Assembly (NCBI RefSeq): GCF_900129785.1
Contig: NZ_FSRC01000002.1
Location: 1,054,001-1,118,000, forward strand
DNA from: Algoriphagus halophilus
GTDB taxonomy: Bacteria > Bacteroidota > Bacteroidia > Cytophagales > Cyclobacteriaceae
Length of the DNA: 64,000 nucleotides
Reading direction: 5' to 3'
Below are positions 53,571 to 61,808 of this stretch, one piece after another. The stretch's first letter is position 1, and each line of letters starts with the position of its first letter. The translations under genes and the position numbers were made by a program. The notes beneath the pieces are model-generated. The model had not been told where the DNA came from, did not search any database, and worked only from the letters and a program-made list of their open reading frames with translations.

Positions 53571-53601
53571 GGAAAAGAAAGAGGCTCCATTTTGGAGCCT
53601 C
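53571..53601 (-). terminator. Intrinsic terminator of the large metalloprotease gene
   Basis: The stem GAGGCTCCA / TGGAGCCTC (53581-53589, 53593-53601) has a 3-nt loop. On the minus strand it is followed by a T-rich run (complement of 53571-53580). Confidence 0.85.
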
Positions 53602-53627
53602 TAAGCTATACCTGATTAGGTAGGTTT

Positions 53628-56147
53628 TTATTTAGGATCTAAGATCGCATCAATTCTAGCAGAAAGATCTTCTAAATGTAGTTTAGACATTTTGTCGGAA
53701 GTTCTAGAAATCGCTGCATTGATCTGTCTTTGTAGTGTTTTTAACTCACCTCTTGCCATCGGGCGGATATCAGATTGAGAGGCATTAATTTGAGGTCCTA
53801 CATATCTTCTGAATGCAGCAGGAACGGAAGGCTCATCTTGGGTAAGTAAAACTTCCAATCGCTCGATATGGGCTCTTTGAAGTGCTCTTCTGTGTACGTC
53901 AATGGTTTTACCAGAGGCAAGTTCAGTCCAGATTCCTTTTCTCAAGTCGTCAAATAATTCGGTCATGGAATAGGCCTCAGATCCATTTAACGCTTCATTT
54001 TCAATGACCCTACCTAGTCTTCCCCATTCCAACACACCATTCAATGCGTTTACTTGAACACCTCTGATTCTCTCTAAGGCTCCAAAGTCATCTATTCTAG
54101 CAAAGATTTGATCATCCATCAACCAAGTTGGGGTAGCAAACAATTCCTTATTTAAGAAAGCAATGGCTGACTTCTGAATCTCTTTTGGAGTATGTGTATA
54201 CACAGCCTCGTCTTGTCCGGAAGATTTATACACCTCAGCAACTCCACCAACATTCGTTCTAACGTGGCCCATATACCTGTTAAACTGGGTAACAACTTGG
54301 CCATACATTTCTTCCAAGTCATCATAATCTTTGAAAGGTTTGTCAGGTTCAGCAGTCCAAGTATCCAAATTAGGAACGATTCGCTTCAAGTTTGCGATTC
54401 CATACTCTGATGCTTTCATGGAGTTATCTCCTAAATCTTCAGATTGAGCAGTTGGATCATAACTGTTTCCTTGACGCCCATATCTGTAGATTGGATCTCC
54501 GTTTTTGGAGGTAATCCATTGATCTAATGTCAGTTGTTCTTCTTCTGGTGTTTTGGCATCTAGGATAGGTCGGTAACCCCACGCAATCGCATATTTGTCA
54601 TAAGGTCCTACATTAGGCATCAAACTAACTCCCTCATCACCAGGCTGAGCAATGTAATTGAATCGAGCATAATCCATAATAGAAGGCGCCGTACCCATTG
54701 CTTTAGTGAACTCGGCATCTCTCAATTTCTCCACAGGATAAGCATGGGAAGAGGCAAAGTTGTGAGGTAATCCTAATGTATGTCCTACTTCATGAGAGGA
54801 TACGAAACGAATCAATCGACCCATTACTTCATCATCAAATTTGACATTCCTAGCATCTGGATTGATGGCAGCAGTTTGGATAAAGAACCAGTTTCTCAAT
54901 AAATTCATTACGTTATGGTACCAACCAATATCAGACTCAAGAATTTCACCTGTTCTTGGGTCAGAAACGTGGGGTCCATAGGCATTCTGAATATCAGAAG
55001 CGAAATATCTAATCACGGAATAACGAGCATCTTCTGGACTCCAATCAGGATCTTCTTCTTTACTAGGTGCTCTTTTGGCAGTAATGGCATTTTTGAATCC
55101 AGCTTCTTCAAAAGCAGCTTGCCAATCTTCCACACCAGCAATTAGGTAAGGAACCCATTTCTCAGGAGTAGCAGGGTCGATGTAATAGACAATCTGCTTT
55201 TTCGGTTCTACAAGCTCCCCTCTTTTAAATTTCTCAACATCTTCCTCTTTTACTTCTAATCTCCAGCGATCAAGGAAGGTTCTATTAGCTGCTTTTTGTG
55301 CATCAGATCCATAATCTACAATAGATCTACTAAACCATCCCACTCTTCTGTCTGCTAATCGTTGCATCATTGGTTCCTCAGGAAGTAAGATCATGGAGGA
55401 ATTCATTTCTAAAGTGATTAGCCCAGTGGAACTGTTGGAAGGAGGCTCGGAAGCATTATAGGTTAAGATATATCTTGCCTCGATATTGATTGGATAGGTA
55501 TGAATATGCTGGATAAAAGATCTGTCATTGTCCAAACGAGTCACTTTAAAACCAGTTCTTCTGTTTCTAGGTAAGCCCAATGCTTGAACATCCTTGCTGA
55601 ATAAATCAGTTGCTTCAATCACTACTCCTGTTGAGTCAGTAGATCTTGATTTGACATCGAATTTTTGAAGGATCGGTTCAAAGTTGGAGTTTTTAACTGC
55701 CATCGAAATTGGCAATGAATCTGCCGCAAAATTGTTGACAGAAACCACTCTCAAAAGGACATTGTCATTGTCTTTTTCCCATCTTAGCATTAAGGTGTTG
55801 GTGCGTTCCCCTCCATACCCAATACCATCCGCTGTTTTGGCAATGGTAGTAACCATGAGCATGTCTTTCCCGAACATGGATTCAGGAATTTCATAAAAAT
55901 ACTTCTCATCAATTTGGTGTACTTTAAAAAGGCCGTCTTTTGATTTTGCCTCTTTGGTGATTACCTCTGAATAAGGTTTCGGGCCTGACTTAGAGCCGCC
56001 ATTTGGTTTTGCAGGGGTAGAGCTGACTGCAGGGGCATTTTTGGAGTCTTTCTTTTTTTTCTTTTGAGCGAAAGAGTCCTCAGCATGCAAAAAGACACCC
56101 ATGACACATAGCATCAGAGTAAATCTCCTTAATAATTTGGGTTGCAT
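53628..56147 (-). CDS. Large exported zinc metalloprotease (DUF5117/DUF4953 type)
   Basis: An 839-aa protein with an N-terminal signal (FTLMLCVMGVFLHAEDSFAQ) and a basic Lys/Ser-rich linker (KKKKKDSKNAPAVSS...). The N-terminal DUF5117-like region contains EKYFYEIPESMFGKDMLMVT. The catalytic centre is HEVGHTLGLPHNF (HExxHxxGxxH, metzincin-like, roughly residue 450) with NPDARNVKFDDEVMGRLIRF just before it. A C-terminal DUF4953-type domain follows. Family members are exported zinc-dependent proteases of unknown substrate in Bacteroidota. It is monocistronic, with its own terminator. Confidence 0.88.
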   Translation of the reverse strand: MQPKLLRRFTLMLCVMGVFLHAEDSFAQKKKKKDSKNAPAVSSTPAKPNGGSKSGPKPYSEVITKEAKSKDGLFKVHQIDEKYFYEIPESMFGKDMLMVTTIAKTADGIGYGGERTNTLMLRWEKDNDNVLLRVVSVNNFAADSLPISMAVKNSNFEPILQKFDVKSRSTDSTGVVIEATDLFSKDVQALGLPRNRRTGFKVTRLDNDRSFIQHIHTYPINIEARYILTYNASEPPSNSSTGLITLEMNSSMILLPEEPMMQRLADRRVGWFSRSIVDYGSDAQKAANRTFLDRWRLEVKEEDVEKFKRGELVEPKKQIVYYIDPATPEKWVPYLIAGVEDWQAAFEEAGFKNAITAKRAPSKEEDPDWSPEDARYSVIRYFASDIQNAYGPHVSDPRTGEILESDIGWYHNVMNLLRNWFFIQTAAINPDARNVKFDDEVMGRLIRFVSSHEVGHTLGLPHNFASSHAYPVEKLRDAEFTKAMGTAPSIMDYARFNYIAQPGDEGVSLMPNVGPYDKYAIAWGYRPILDAKTPEEEQLTLDQWITSKNGDPIYRYGRQGNSYDPTAQSEDLGDNSMKASEYGIANLKRIVPNLDTWTAEPDKPFKDYDDLEEMYGQVVTQFNRYMGHVRTNVGGVAEVYKSSGQDEAVYTHTPKEIQKSAIAFLNKELFATPTWLMDDQIFARIDDFGALERIRGVQVNALNGVLEWGRLGRVIENEALNGSEAYSMTELFDDLRKGIWTELASGKTIDVHRRALQRAHIERLEVLLTQDEPSVPAAFRRYVGPQINASQSDIRPMARGELKTLQRQINAAISRTSDKMSKLHLEDLSARIDAILDPK

Positions 56148-56267
56148 AATTTTTTGTTAGTTTAAGCTTTCAATTGCTGTCAAAAATAACCTTGATTTTC
56201 CTGTAAGGTTGTTTTCCAAAACTAATTATTTGATAAGCGGTTTAATCCAAGAGCTAAAGGGAAAACA

Positions 56268-57383
56268 TTGAGCAATACAAATTCAGTTGTCATCGTTGGA
56301 GGGGGCTTAGCAGGCTTAGTTTCAGCCTATTTGCTGGCCAAAAATGGCCAAAAAGTACTTTTGATCGAGAAAAAGGAGTACCCTCTTCATCGGGTTTGTG
56401 GTGAGTATGTTTCCAATGAAGCGCGGGATTTTTTAGTACGTGAAGGACTATTTCCCAAAGAATTGGACTTCCCTCAGATTCATAATTTTTTGTTTTCTGA
56501 CGTTTTGGGAAATTCAACGACCATTCCTTTGGATCTAGGTGGTTTTGGGATCAGTCGATTCGTTTTTGATCATTTTTTATATGAACAGGCAATAAACGTC
56601 GGAGTAGAGATCAAGCTCAAGACCCAAGTGTTCGAGGTGGAGTTTATAGAAAGAGAAAATCAGTTTTGTTTAAGCTTATCGGATGGTTCAAAGTGCTTCG
56701 CCTATTATGTAATTGGAGCTTTTGGAAAGCGATCAAAACTAGATAAAGCTTTAAAAAGATCTTTTATAGAGCGAAGAAGTCCATTTATAGGAGTCAAATA
56801 CCATGTAAAAACAGATTTTCTAAGAGACACAGTAGCCTTGCATAATTTTGAAGGAGGTTATTGTGGGATCAATGCTATCGAGGAGGAAAAATTCAACATC
56901 TGTTACTTAGGAAGTAGAGAACAATTAAGAGAATTTGGCTCTATCGAAGTGATGGAGCGTGAGCAACTGTGGAAAAATCCCATTTTAAGAGACTTATTAA
57001 AGAATAGTGACTTCCTTTTTGATAAGCCTGAAGTCATCAATGAAATTAATTTCGAACCAAAACAGCCAGTTGAAAATCATATTCTGATGGTAGGAGATGC
57101 TGCTGGCCTAATCACACCTCTTTGTGGGAATGGCATGGCGATGGCAATTCAATCCGGAAAATTAGCTGCAGAATCTATTATAGAAGGAGGATTAAGGAAT
57201 TTGGTAGAAAGGCGTTATGAGCAACAATGGAAGGGTTTATTTCAAAAAAGGTTATGGTTTGGAAGACAAATTCAAACCCTTTTTGGAGCAAAGAAGAGTT
57301 CTGTTTTTGCAGGAAAATTGATTGGGAATTTTCCAATGATTGCCAATTTCATTGTAAAGAATACTCATGGGAGACCATTTTAA
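56268..57383 (+). CDS. FAD-dependent oxidoreductase of the geranylgeranyl-reductase-like family (polyketide cluster)
   Basis: A 371-aa flavoprotein starting at a TTG with AAAGGG upstream; the first residues (MSNTNSVVIVGGGLAGLVSA) make the FAD-binding fold fit. It has LLIEKKEYPLHRVCGEYVS (~residues 31-49) and the second FAD motif HILMVGDAAGLITPLCGNG (~275). This is the p-hydroxybenzoate-hydroxylase/geranylgeranyl-reductase superfamily, which hydroxylates aromatics or reduces prenyl chains. In the cluster it could oxidise the aromatic ring made by the type III PKS or reduce an attached prenyl tail. Its stop overlaps that of the UbiA gene (shared TTAA). Confidence 0.82.
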   Translation: MSNTNSVVIVGGGLAGLVSAYLLAKNGQKVLLIEKKEYPLHRVCGEYVSNEARDFLVREGLFPKELDFPQIHNFLFSDVLGNSTTIPLDLGGFGISRFVFDHFLYEQAINVGVEIKLKTQVFEVEFIERENQFCLSLSDGSKCFAYYVIGAFGKRSKLDKALKRSFIERRSPFIGVKYHVKTDFLRDTVALHNFEGGYCGINAIEEEKFNICYLGSREQLREFGSIEVMEREQLWKNPILRDLLKNSDFLFDKPEVINEINFEPKQPVENHILMVGDAAGLITPLCGNGMAMAIQSGKLAAESIIEGGLRNLVERRYEQQWKGLFQKRLWFGRQIQTLFGAKKSSVFAGKLIGNFPMIANFIVKNTHGRPF

Positions 57384-58276
57384 TTGCCAAAGACCTGTAA
57401 AATCTGGGTGTTTTCGAAAAAGTAATAGATAAAGAAGGCATTTAGAAATAGTGCAGAGATGGCATTCATTCCCATGGCCCAGCTGTAGTTTGTATATTTA
57501 TCAGGATTAGTTCGGACGAAGCTAAACCAAAGTAAAAAGTATAAAATAATGGGTGCCATGGCCCCTAGATATACCCAGATAATTTCCTGTTGATTTTTAC
57601 TTATAAAATACCAGATAAATGCGATGCCAGTTAGGATAAACCAAAGGTTTGAAAAGTAAAATGTTCCTTTGATTCCAAGTTTTAAACTGAGGGTATTATC
57701 TCCTCTTTTTGAGTCTTCTCCATGTTGATAGACCTGTGTTAGAGGGTAAGACCCCCAAAGCATCATACTGGTCAACATGCCTGGAATGATTACATGGGGT
57801 TTAAGTACAGAGGCCCAAGTTAAATCGCTCAAGCCTACATAAGCCATAGCAAAGGTGAAATAACCCTGAAAAAAACCTGCGATAAACCAGCTTGCCCAAG
57901 GGTACTTTTTAATTCTGATTCCAGGATAGCTATATGCCATGCTTACCAAGCCATAAAGAAGAATCATTGAGGCAAATTGCCAATTGATCTGGAGGCCAAT
58001 AAATAAAGCCACAGCAAAAAAGAGCAAGGATAACCAAAACAAGTCCGGGGTAACTTTGGGAGGATTTTTTAAGCCTCCAATGCTTTCTTCATCTTGATCA
58101 TAAAAGCTGTTGTAAGCATTGCTAGAAGGGTATAAGAATAAATGAAGGGATAGAAAAACCCAAAGTATTCTCAATTCCTGAAGATTCGGAGTGATGGCTA
58201 GCGCAAAAAAGAATACCGGCATCAGGAACAATGAAAAAGGAATTCTTAAATGCTTTAAACTGGAAACAGTGATCAT
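57380..58276 (-). CDS. UbiA-family prenyltransferase
   Basis: A 298-aa integral membrane protein with about eight or nine helices. The first Asp-rich motif is NAYNSFYDQDEES (residues 53-65), a form of NDxxDxxxD. The second is QVYQHGEDSKRGDN (181-194) followed by TLSLKLG. These two motifs bind magnesium-diphosphate in UbiA-type enzymes, which attach isoprenoid chains to aromatic acceptors. It is not MenA or UbiA by any specific motif I can see, and the neighbours are a type III PKS and tailoring enzymes, so a specialised prenylation is likely. Divergent from the PKS gene, 91 nt apart. Confidence 0.85.
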   Translation of the reverse strand: MITVSSLKHLRIPFSLFLMPVFFFALAITPNLQELRILWVFLSLHLFLYPSSNAYNSFYDQDEESIGGLKNPPKVTPDLFWLSLLFFAVALFIGLQINWQFASMILLYGLVSMAYSYPGIRIKKYPWASWFIAGFFQGYFTFAMAYVGLSDLTWASVLKPHVIIPGMLTSMMLWGSYPLTQVYQHGEDSKRGDNTLSLKLGIKGTFYFSNLWFILTGIAFIWYFISKNQQEIIWVYLGAMAPIILYFLLWFSFVRTNPDKYTNYSWAMGMNAISALFLNAFFIYYFFENTQILQVFGN

Positions 58277-58367
58277 ATCGTAGTTCTAATTGCGCTAATA
58301 ACTTTATTAAGTAGAGAAGGTTGTATTGCTACGATTCAATTTAGAAAATATCCCTTAACTTAAGAAT

Positions 58368-59444
58368 ATGAATTCCAGCATCGTCAGTATTGGCTTAGCC
58401 AACCCAGGGTATCCAATCAAACAGGCTTCAATAGCAGGTTTTATGAAATTTGCCCATCAACTCGATGATGTGGAGGCTAGAAAGCTAAGGTTTTTATATA
58501 AAAAATCAGGTATTGAAACCAGGCATAGCGTGTTGTTGGATTTTGAAAAGGAGGATCCAAACGAGTTTACATTTTTTCCAAACAATCAAGAATTGTCTCC
58601 ATTTCCTCGAACCAAATCTAGGATGGGGGTTTTTAATAAATCAGCTCCGGAACTTGCTTTCGAGGCTTCTAAAAAATGTTTGGATAAAGCTTCCGTACAG
58701 GCAAAGGAGGTGACCCATCTTATTTTGGTTTCCTGCACGGGAATGGTAGCCCCAGGAGTAGAACTTGAATTAATGAATTCTTTGGGGCTTGATAGTTCTG
58801 TGGAGCGTTATTGCTTGCATTTTATGGGGTGTTATGCAGCTTTTACGGGAATTAAGCTTTCTGATAAAATCCTGAAAGCAGAACCCGATGCAAATGTATT
58901 ATTAGTGTCTGTGGAATTATGCACGTTGCATTTTCAGAAGGAGTATGTGGAAGATAATATTTTGGCAAATTCACTTTTTGGGGATGGGGCAGCAGCTGCC
59001 TTATTAAAAAAATCAGATCACGGCTTGAAAATAAAGTCCTATTTAAGTCAGGTAATTAGAGAAGGTGAAAAAGATATGGCCTGGGGGATAGGAGATTTTG
59101 GTTTTGAAATGCGATTGACTAAGTACATCCCTTCCTTATTAGATCTGGGAATACACCAGTTAATAGATTTGTTTGAAAGGAAGTTTCAAGTTTCCAAAAT
59201 AAAGCACTTTGCTATACATCCTGGTGGAAAACAAATTCTTAACAAAGTTCAAGAGGCCTTTGGATTACCCCAGTCAGTAAACTTTCATGCATTGGAAGTC
59301 TTACGCAATTTTGGAAACATGTCTTCAGCCACTATACTTTTTGTACTGGAACGAATGCTACATGACGATGCAGTATCTGGGGATATTCTATCTCTTGGGT
59401 TTGGACCAGGGTTGACTTTGGAAACGCTTCATTTAGAAAAGTAA
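58368..59444 (+). CDS. Type III polyketide synthase (chalcone/stilbene synthase fold)
   Basis: A 358-aa protein with the full catalytic triad. Cys155 is in HFMGCYAAF, His284 in HFAIHPGGKQIL and Asn317 in VLRNFGNMSSATILFVLERM. The length and the GFGPGLTLET tail match bacterial type III synthases. These extend an acyl-CoA or acyl-ACP starter with malonyl-CoA and cyclise it to resorcinols, pyrones, phloroglucinols or naphthols. The starter is not readable. The TAA overlaps the ATG of the methyltransferase gene (TAATG), so the two are translationally coupled and belong to one pathway. Confidence 0.93.
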   Translation: MNSSIVSIGLANPGYPIKQASIAGFMKFAHQLDDVEARKLRFLYKKSGIETRHSVLLDFEKEDPNEFTFFPNNQELSPFPRTKSRMGVFNKSAPELAFEASKKCLDKASVQAKEVTHLILVSCTGMVAPGVELELMNSLGLDSSVERYCLHFMGCYAAFTGIKLSDKILKAEPDANVLLVSVELCTLHFQKEYVEDNILANSLFGDGAAAALLKKSDHGLKIKSYLSQVIREGEKDMAWGIGDFGFEMRLTKYIPSLLDLGIHQLIDLFERKFQVSKIKHFAIHPGGKQILNKVQEAFGLPQSVNFHALEVLRNFGNMSSATILFVLERMLHDDAVSGDILSLGFGPGLTLETLHLEK

Positions 59445-60148
59445 TGAGCAAATTTTCTCAAAGGAGCTACGAAAAGGAATTGATGGATAACCTGGACTGT
59501 GGAGGAGAAGAGCTCAACCACACCTTAAATGAATTGAAAACCATCAATAAATGGCTTGGAGGAAATTATGTGACCACTTCTGGTATTGCTAAACTGGTCA
59601 AGCTGAAACCCCAAGAAACCTATGAAGTCGCAGATATTGGTTGTGGTGGTGGGGATATGATCAAAGTGATGGCAGATTGGTCCAGATCCCAAAAAAATAG
59701 GTTTAAATTTATAGGAATTGACGCCAATCGGAACATTATTGACCTTGCACTGGTTAGGTTATCAAATGAATCCGAAATTACTTTTGAAGTTCAAAATGTA
59801 TTTGAACCAGGGTTTTCAGATTGCAAAGTAGATATTACTACTTGTACGCTCTTTACACATCATTTTACAGATCAAGAACTTATTGATCTTCTCAAATCAC
59901 TTCGTGAAAAATCCCGTGTGGGAATTGTCATCAATGATTTGCACCGTCATTGGTTTGCTTATTATAGTATCAAAGTACTGACTAGGTTATTTAGCAAATC
60001 CAAAATGGTTCAAAATGACGCTCCTTTGTCGGTATTAAGAAGCTTTTCTAAACGAGATTGGGAAAGGATATTAAATTCAGCTCAATTAAAAAATTTTGAA
60101 ATCAGCTGGCATTGGGCTTTTCGCTGGCAAGTTTTAGTTTTAATATAA
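59444..60148 (+). CDS. Class I SAM-dependent methyltransferase of the polyketide cluster
   Basis: A 234-aa enzyme. Motif I is YEVADIGCGGGDMIKVMADW (~residue 60), the acidic end of strand 2 FIGIDANRNIIDLALVRL (~88), and motif IV DITTCTLFTHHFTDQELIDL (~127). A basic/aromatic C-terminal part includes RSFSKRDWERIL and a final WHWAFRWQVLVLI. Together with the coupled PKS it likely O- or C-methylates the polyketide ring; srs-type clusters in Streptomyces pair a type III PKS with a methyltransferase and a flavoprotein in just this way. Gene overlaps the PKS gene by 1 nt. Confidence 0.85.
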   Translation: MSKFSQRSYEKELMDNLDCGGEELNHTLNELKTINKWLGGNYVTTSGIAKLVKLKPQETYEVADIGCGGGDMIKVMADWSRSQKNRFKFIGIDANRNIIDLALVRLSNESEITFEVQNVFEPGFSDCKVDITTCTLFTHHFTDQELIDLLKSLREKSRVGIVINDLHRHWFAYYSIKVLTRLFSKSKMVQNDAPLSVLRSFSKRDWERILNSAQLKNFEISWHWAFRWQVLVLI

Positions 60149-60173
60149 TCATCAACCAACAAATTTATTTATC

Positions 60174-61025
60174 ATGTTTGAACTGTCTCAAGAAACTACA
60201 GATGCACTTTATGCAGAGGGTATTAGTTTAGGTATAGAGATCGCACTTCGAATTATTAGCGCATTATTATTTTATTTTGTCGCTAAGTTTATCGCTAAGA
60301 AAATCTTAGCAGGTTTAAAGCGCTTTTTAGATAAAAGGGATGATGCTCCATCTTTGAATGAATTCCTTTATGGCTTCTCCAAAATTCTACTTTATGCAGT
60401 AGTTTTTGTAGGTGTATTAATGATTTTAGGCGTTCCAGGAAGTTCATTCTTAGCAATATTTGGTGCTGCTGGTCTTGCTATTGGCTTAGCGCTTCAAGGT
60501 TCCTTATCTAATTTTGCAGGGGGCTTATTGATATTGGCTTTTAAACCATTCAAAGTTGGACATGTGGTGGTCGCTCAGGGCCATACCGGAACCGTTGCAA
60601 AAATTCAGATCTTATATACTCATTTGATGACTTTTGATAATCAGGAGGTGATTATCCCTAATGGTAACCTGGCAAATTCTGACATTGTCAATATGAGTAC
60701 ACAAGAGACAAGAAGAGCTGAGTTAAAGGTGGGTGTTGCCTATGGAACGAATATTAAGCAAGCAAAAGAGATCATCTTAAACATTTTTGAGAATGATCCG
60801 AGAGCATTGAAAGACCCGGCACCTTTTGTTGCATTGAATAATTTTGGGGATAGCTCTTTGGATATTGTAGTCAGAGTTTGGGCAAAGTCAGCGGACATGT
60901 GGCCAATGTATTTTGCGGGTATGGAAGCTATTAATTCGGAATTTGAAAAGCATGGAATTGAAATTCCATTCCCACAAAGAGTGGTTCATCAAATCAAAGA
61001 AAAGGCGGCAGAAGAAGAATCATAA
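60174..61025 (+). CDS. MscS-family mechanosensitive channel
   Basis: A 283-aa protein with three transmembrane helices (about residues 18-42, 65-90 and 90-115). The pore helix has the family's Gly/Ala pattern in SSFLAIFGAAGLAIGLALQG followed by SLSNFAGGLLILAFKPFKVG. The cytoplasmic beta domain has VIIPNGNLANSDIVNMS and a C-terminal alpha/beta domain with FPQRVVHQI. It opens on osmotic downshock. It follows the methyltransferase gene by 25 nt but is a standard housekeeping channel, so any link to the polyketide is doubtful. Confidence 0.93.
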   Translation: MFELSQETTDALYAEGISLGIEIALRIISALLFYFVAKFIAKKILAGLKRFLDKRDDAPSLNEFLYGFSKILLYAVVFVGVLMILGVPGSSFLAIFGAAGLAIGLALQGSLSNFAGGLLILAFKPFKVGHVVVAQGHTGTVAKIQILYTHLMTFDNQEVIIPNGNLANSDIVNMSTQETRRAELKVGVAYGTNIKQAKEIILNIFENDPRALKDPAPFVALNNFGDSSLDIVVRVWAKSADMWPMYFAGMEAINSEFEKHGIEIPFPQRVVHQIKEKAAEEES

Positions 61026-61041
61026 ACCGCTTCCAATTTTT

Positions 61042-61078
61042 AAAAAAGGCGATCAAAAAATTTTTGATCGCCTTTTTT
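61042..61078. terminator. Bidirectional intrinsic terminator between convergent genes
   Basis: A perfect palindrome of 18 bp on each side of one central A, with core GGCGATC and flanking A/T runs. It supplies T runs on both strands and ends mscS (plus) and the nitroreductase gene (minus), whose stop lies at its edge. Confidence 0.93.
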
Positions 61079-61754
61079 AGAACCTTATCATTATTTCCTC
61101 AAGAGATTTTCGGTGAATATCAGGTACATAGGTTTCTTCCTTGGGATATCCCACTGGTACCAATAAAAATGGTTTTTCATGGGAAGGACGATGGAGAATT
61201 TGGCTTAAAAAATTCATGGGACTAGGAGTGTGGGTGACTGCTACCAATCCAGCTTGGTGAATTGCCGCAATTAAAAACCCACATGCTATTCCAACGGATT
61301 CGCTTACATAATAATGTTGAACTTTTGCTCCGTTTTCCATACCATAAGACTGCTTGAAGACCACAATTAAGTAAGGAGCATCTTCTAAAAATGGTTTTTC
61401 CCAATTTGTTCCCAAGGGTTTTAAGTCTGACTTCCAAGTTTCACTCATTCTACCGTCGTAACTGATTCTCTCTTCTTCCTCAGCGGCTAATCTGATTTTT
61501 TTCTTGACTTCTGGATCAGAGATTACACAGAATGTCCAAGGTTGCTTATGTGCACCTGAAGGAGCGGTGCTTGCAGTTTTGATAATATTCTCGATAACCT
61601 CCATTGGAATTGGTCTCGGATCAAATTCTCTCACTGTTCTTCTTTGATCCATTTCAAAGAAGAATTCTTTCGATTTTGAAATCATTTCTTCCGGGGAGAT
61701 TTGGGCTCTTTTGTATCGGATATGGTCATACCCATCAATTTTTTTCTTTTCCAT
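61077..61754 (-). CDS. Nitroreductase-fold flavoprotein, iodotyrosine deiodinase (IYD)-like
   Basis: A 225-aa protein from the ATG at 61754 (MEKKKIDGYDHIRYKR); an upstream in-frame start would include a terminator hairpin and is rejected. FMN-binding features are RRTVREFD (~38) and TAPSGAHKQPWTF (63-75). Residues Glu95, Tyr99 and Lys120 (in EEEERISY and TNWEKPFL) line up with human IYD Glu157, Tyr161 and Lys182, which close over the zwitterion of mono-iodotyrosine. A VTHTP motif follows near 195-200. IYDs reductively remove iodine or bromine from halotyrosine; bacterial examples are known. Function as a halotyrosine dehalogenase is inferred from these residues. Confidence 0.8.
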   Translation of the reverse strand: MEKKKIDGYDHIRYKRAQISPEEMISKSKEFFFEMDQRRTVREFDPRPIPMEVIENIIKTASTAPSGAHKQPWTFCVISDPEVKKKIRLAAEEEERISYDGRMSETWKSDLKPLGTNWEKPFLEDAPYLIVVFKQSYGMENGAKVQHYYVSESVGIACGFLIAAIHQAGLVAVTHTPSPMNFLSQILHRPSHEKPFLLVPVGYPKEETYVPDIHRKSLEEIMIRF

Positions 61755-61760
61755 AAAACA

Positions 61761-61792
61761 AAAACGGCTACCTCGAAAGATAGCCGTTTTTG
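61761..61792 (-). terminator. Terminator-like hairpin directly before the IYD-like gene
   Basis: AAAACGGCTA (61761-61770) pairs with TAGCCGTTTT (61781-61790), with a 10-nt loop. On the minus strand it runs into TTTTTGTTTT, which reaches the ATG of the deiodinase-like gene. It ends the lipoprotein gene upstream and may also limit read-through into the next gene. Confidence 0.75.
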
Positions 61793-61808
61793 AGAAAATC
61801 AAACAAAA

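Noticed and set aside
60174..61025. MscS channel as part of the polyketide cluster
   Set aside because: It follows by 25 nt, but it is a common housekeeping channel with no known link to such pathways.
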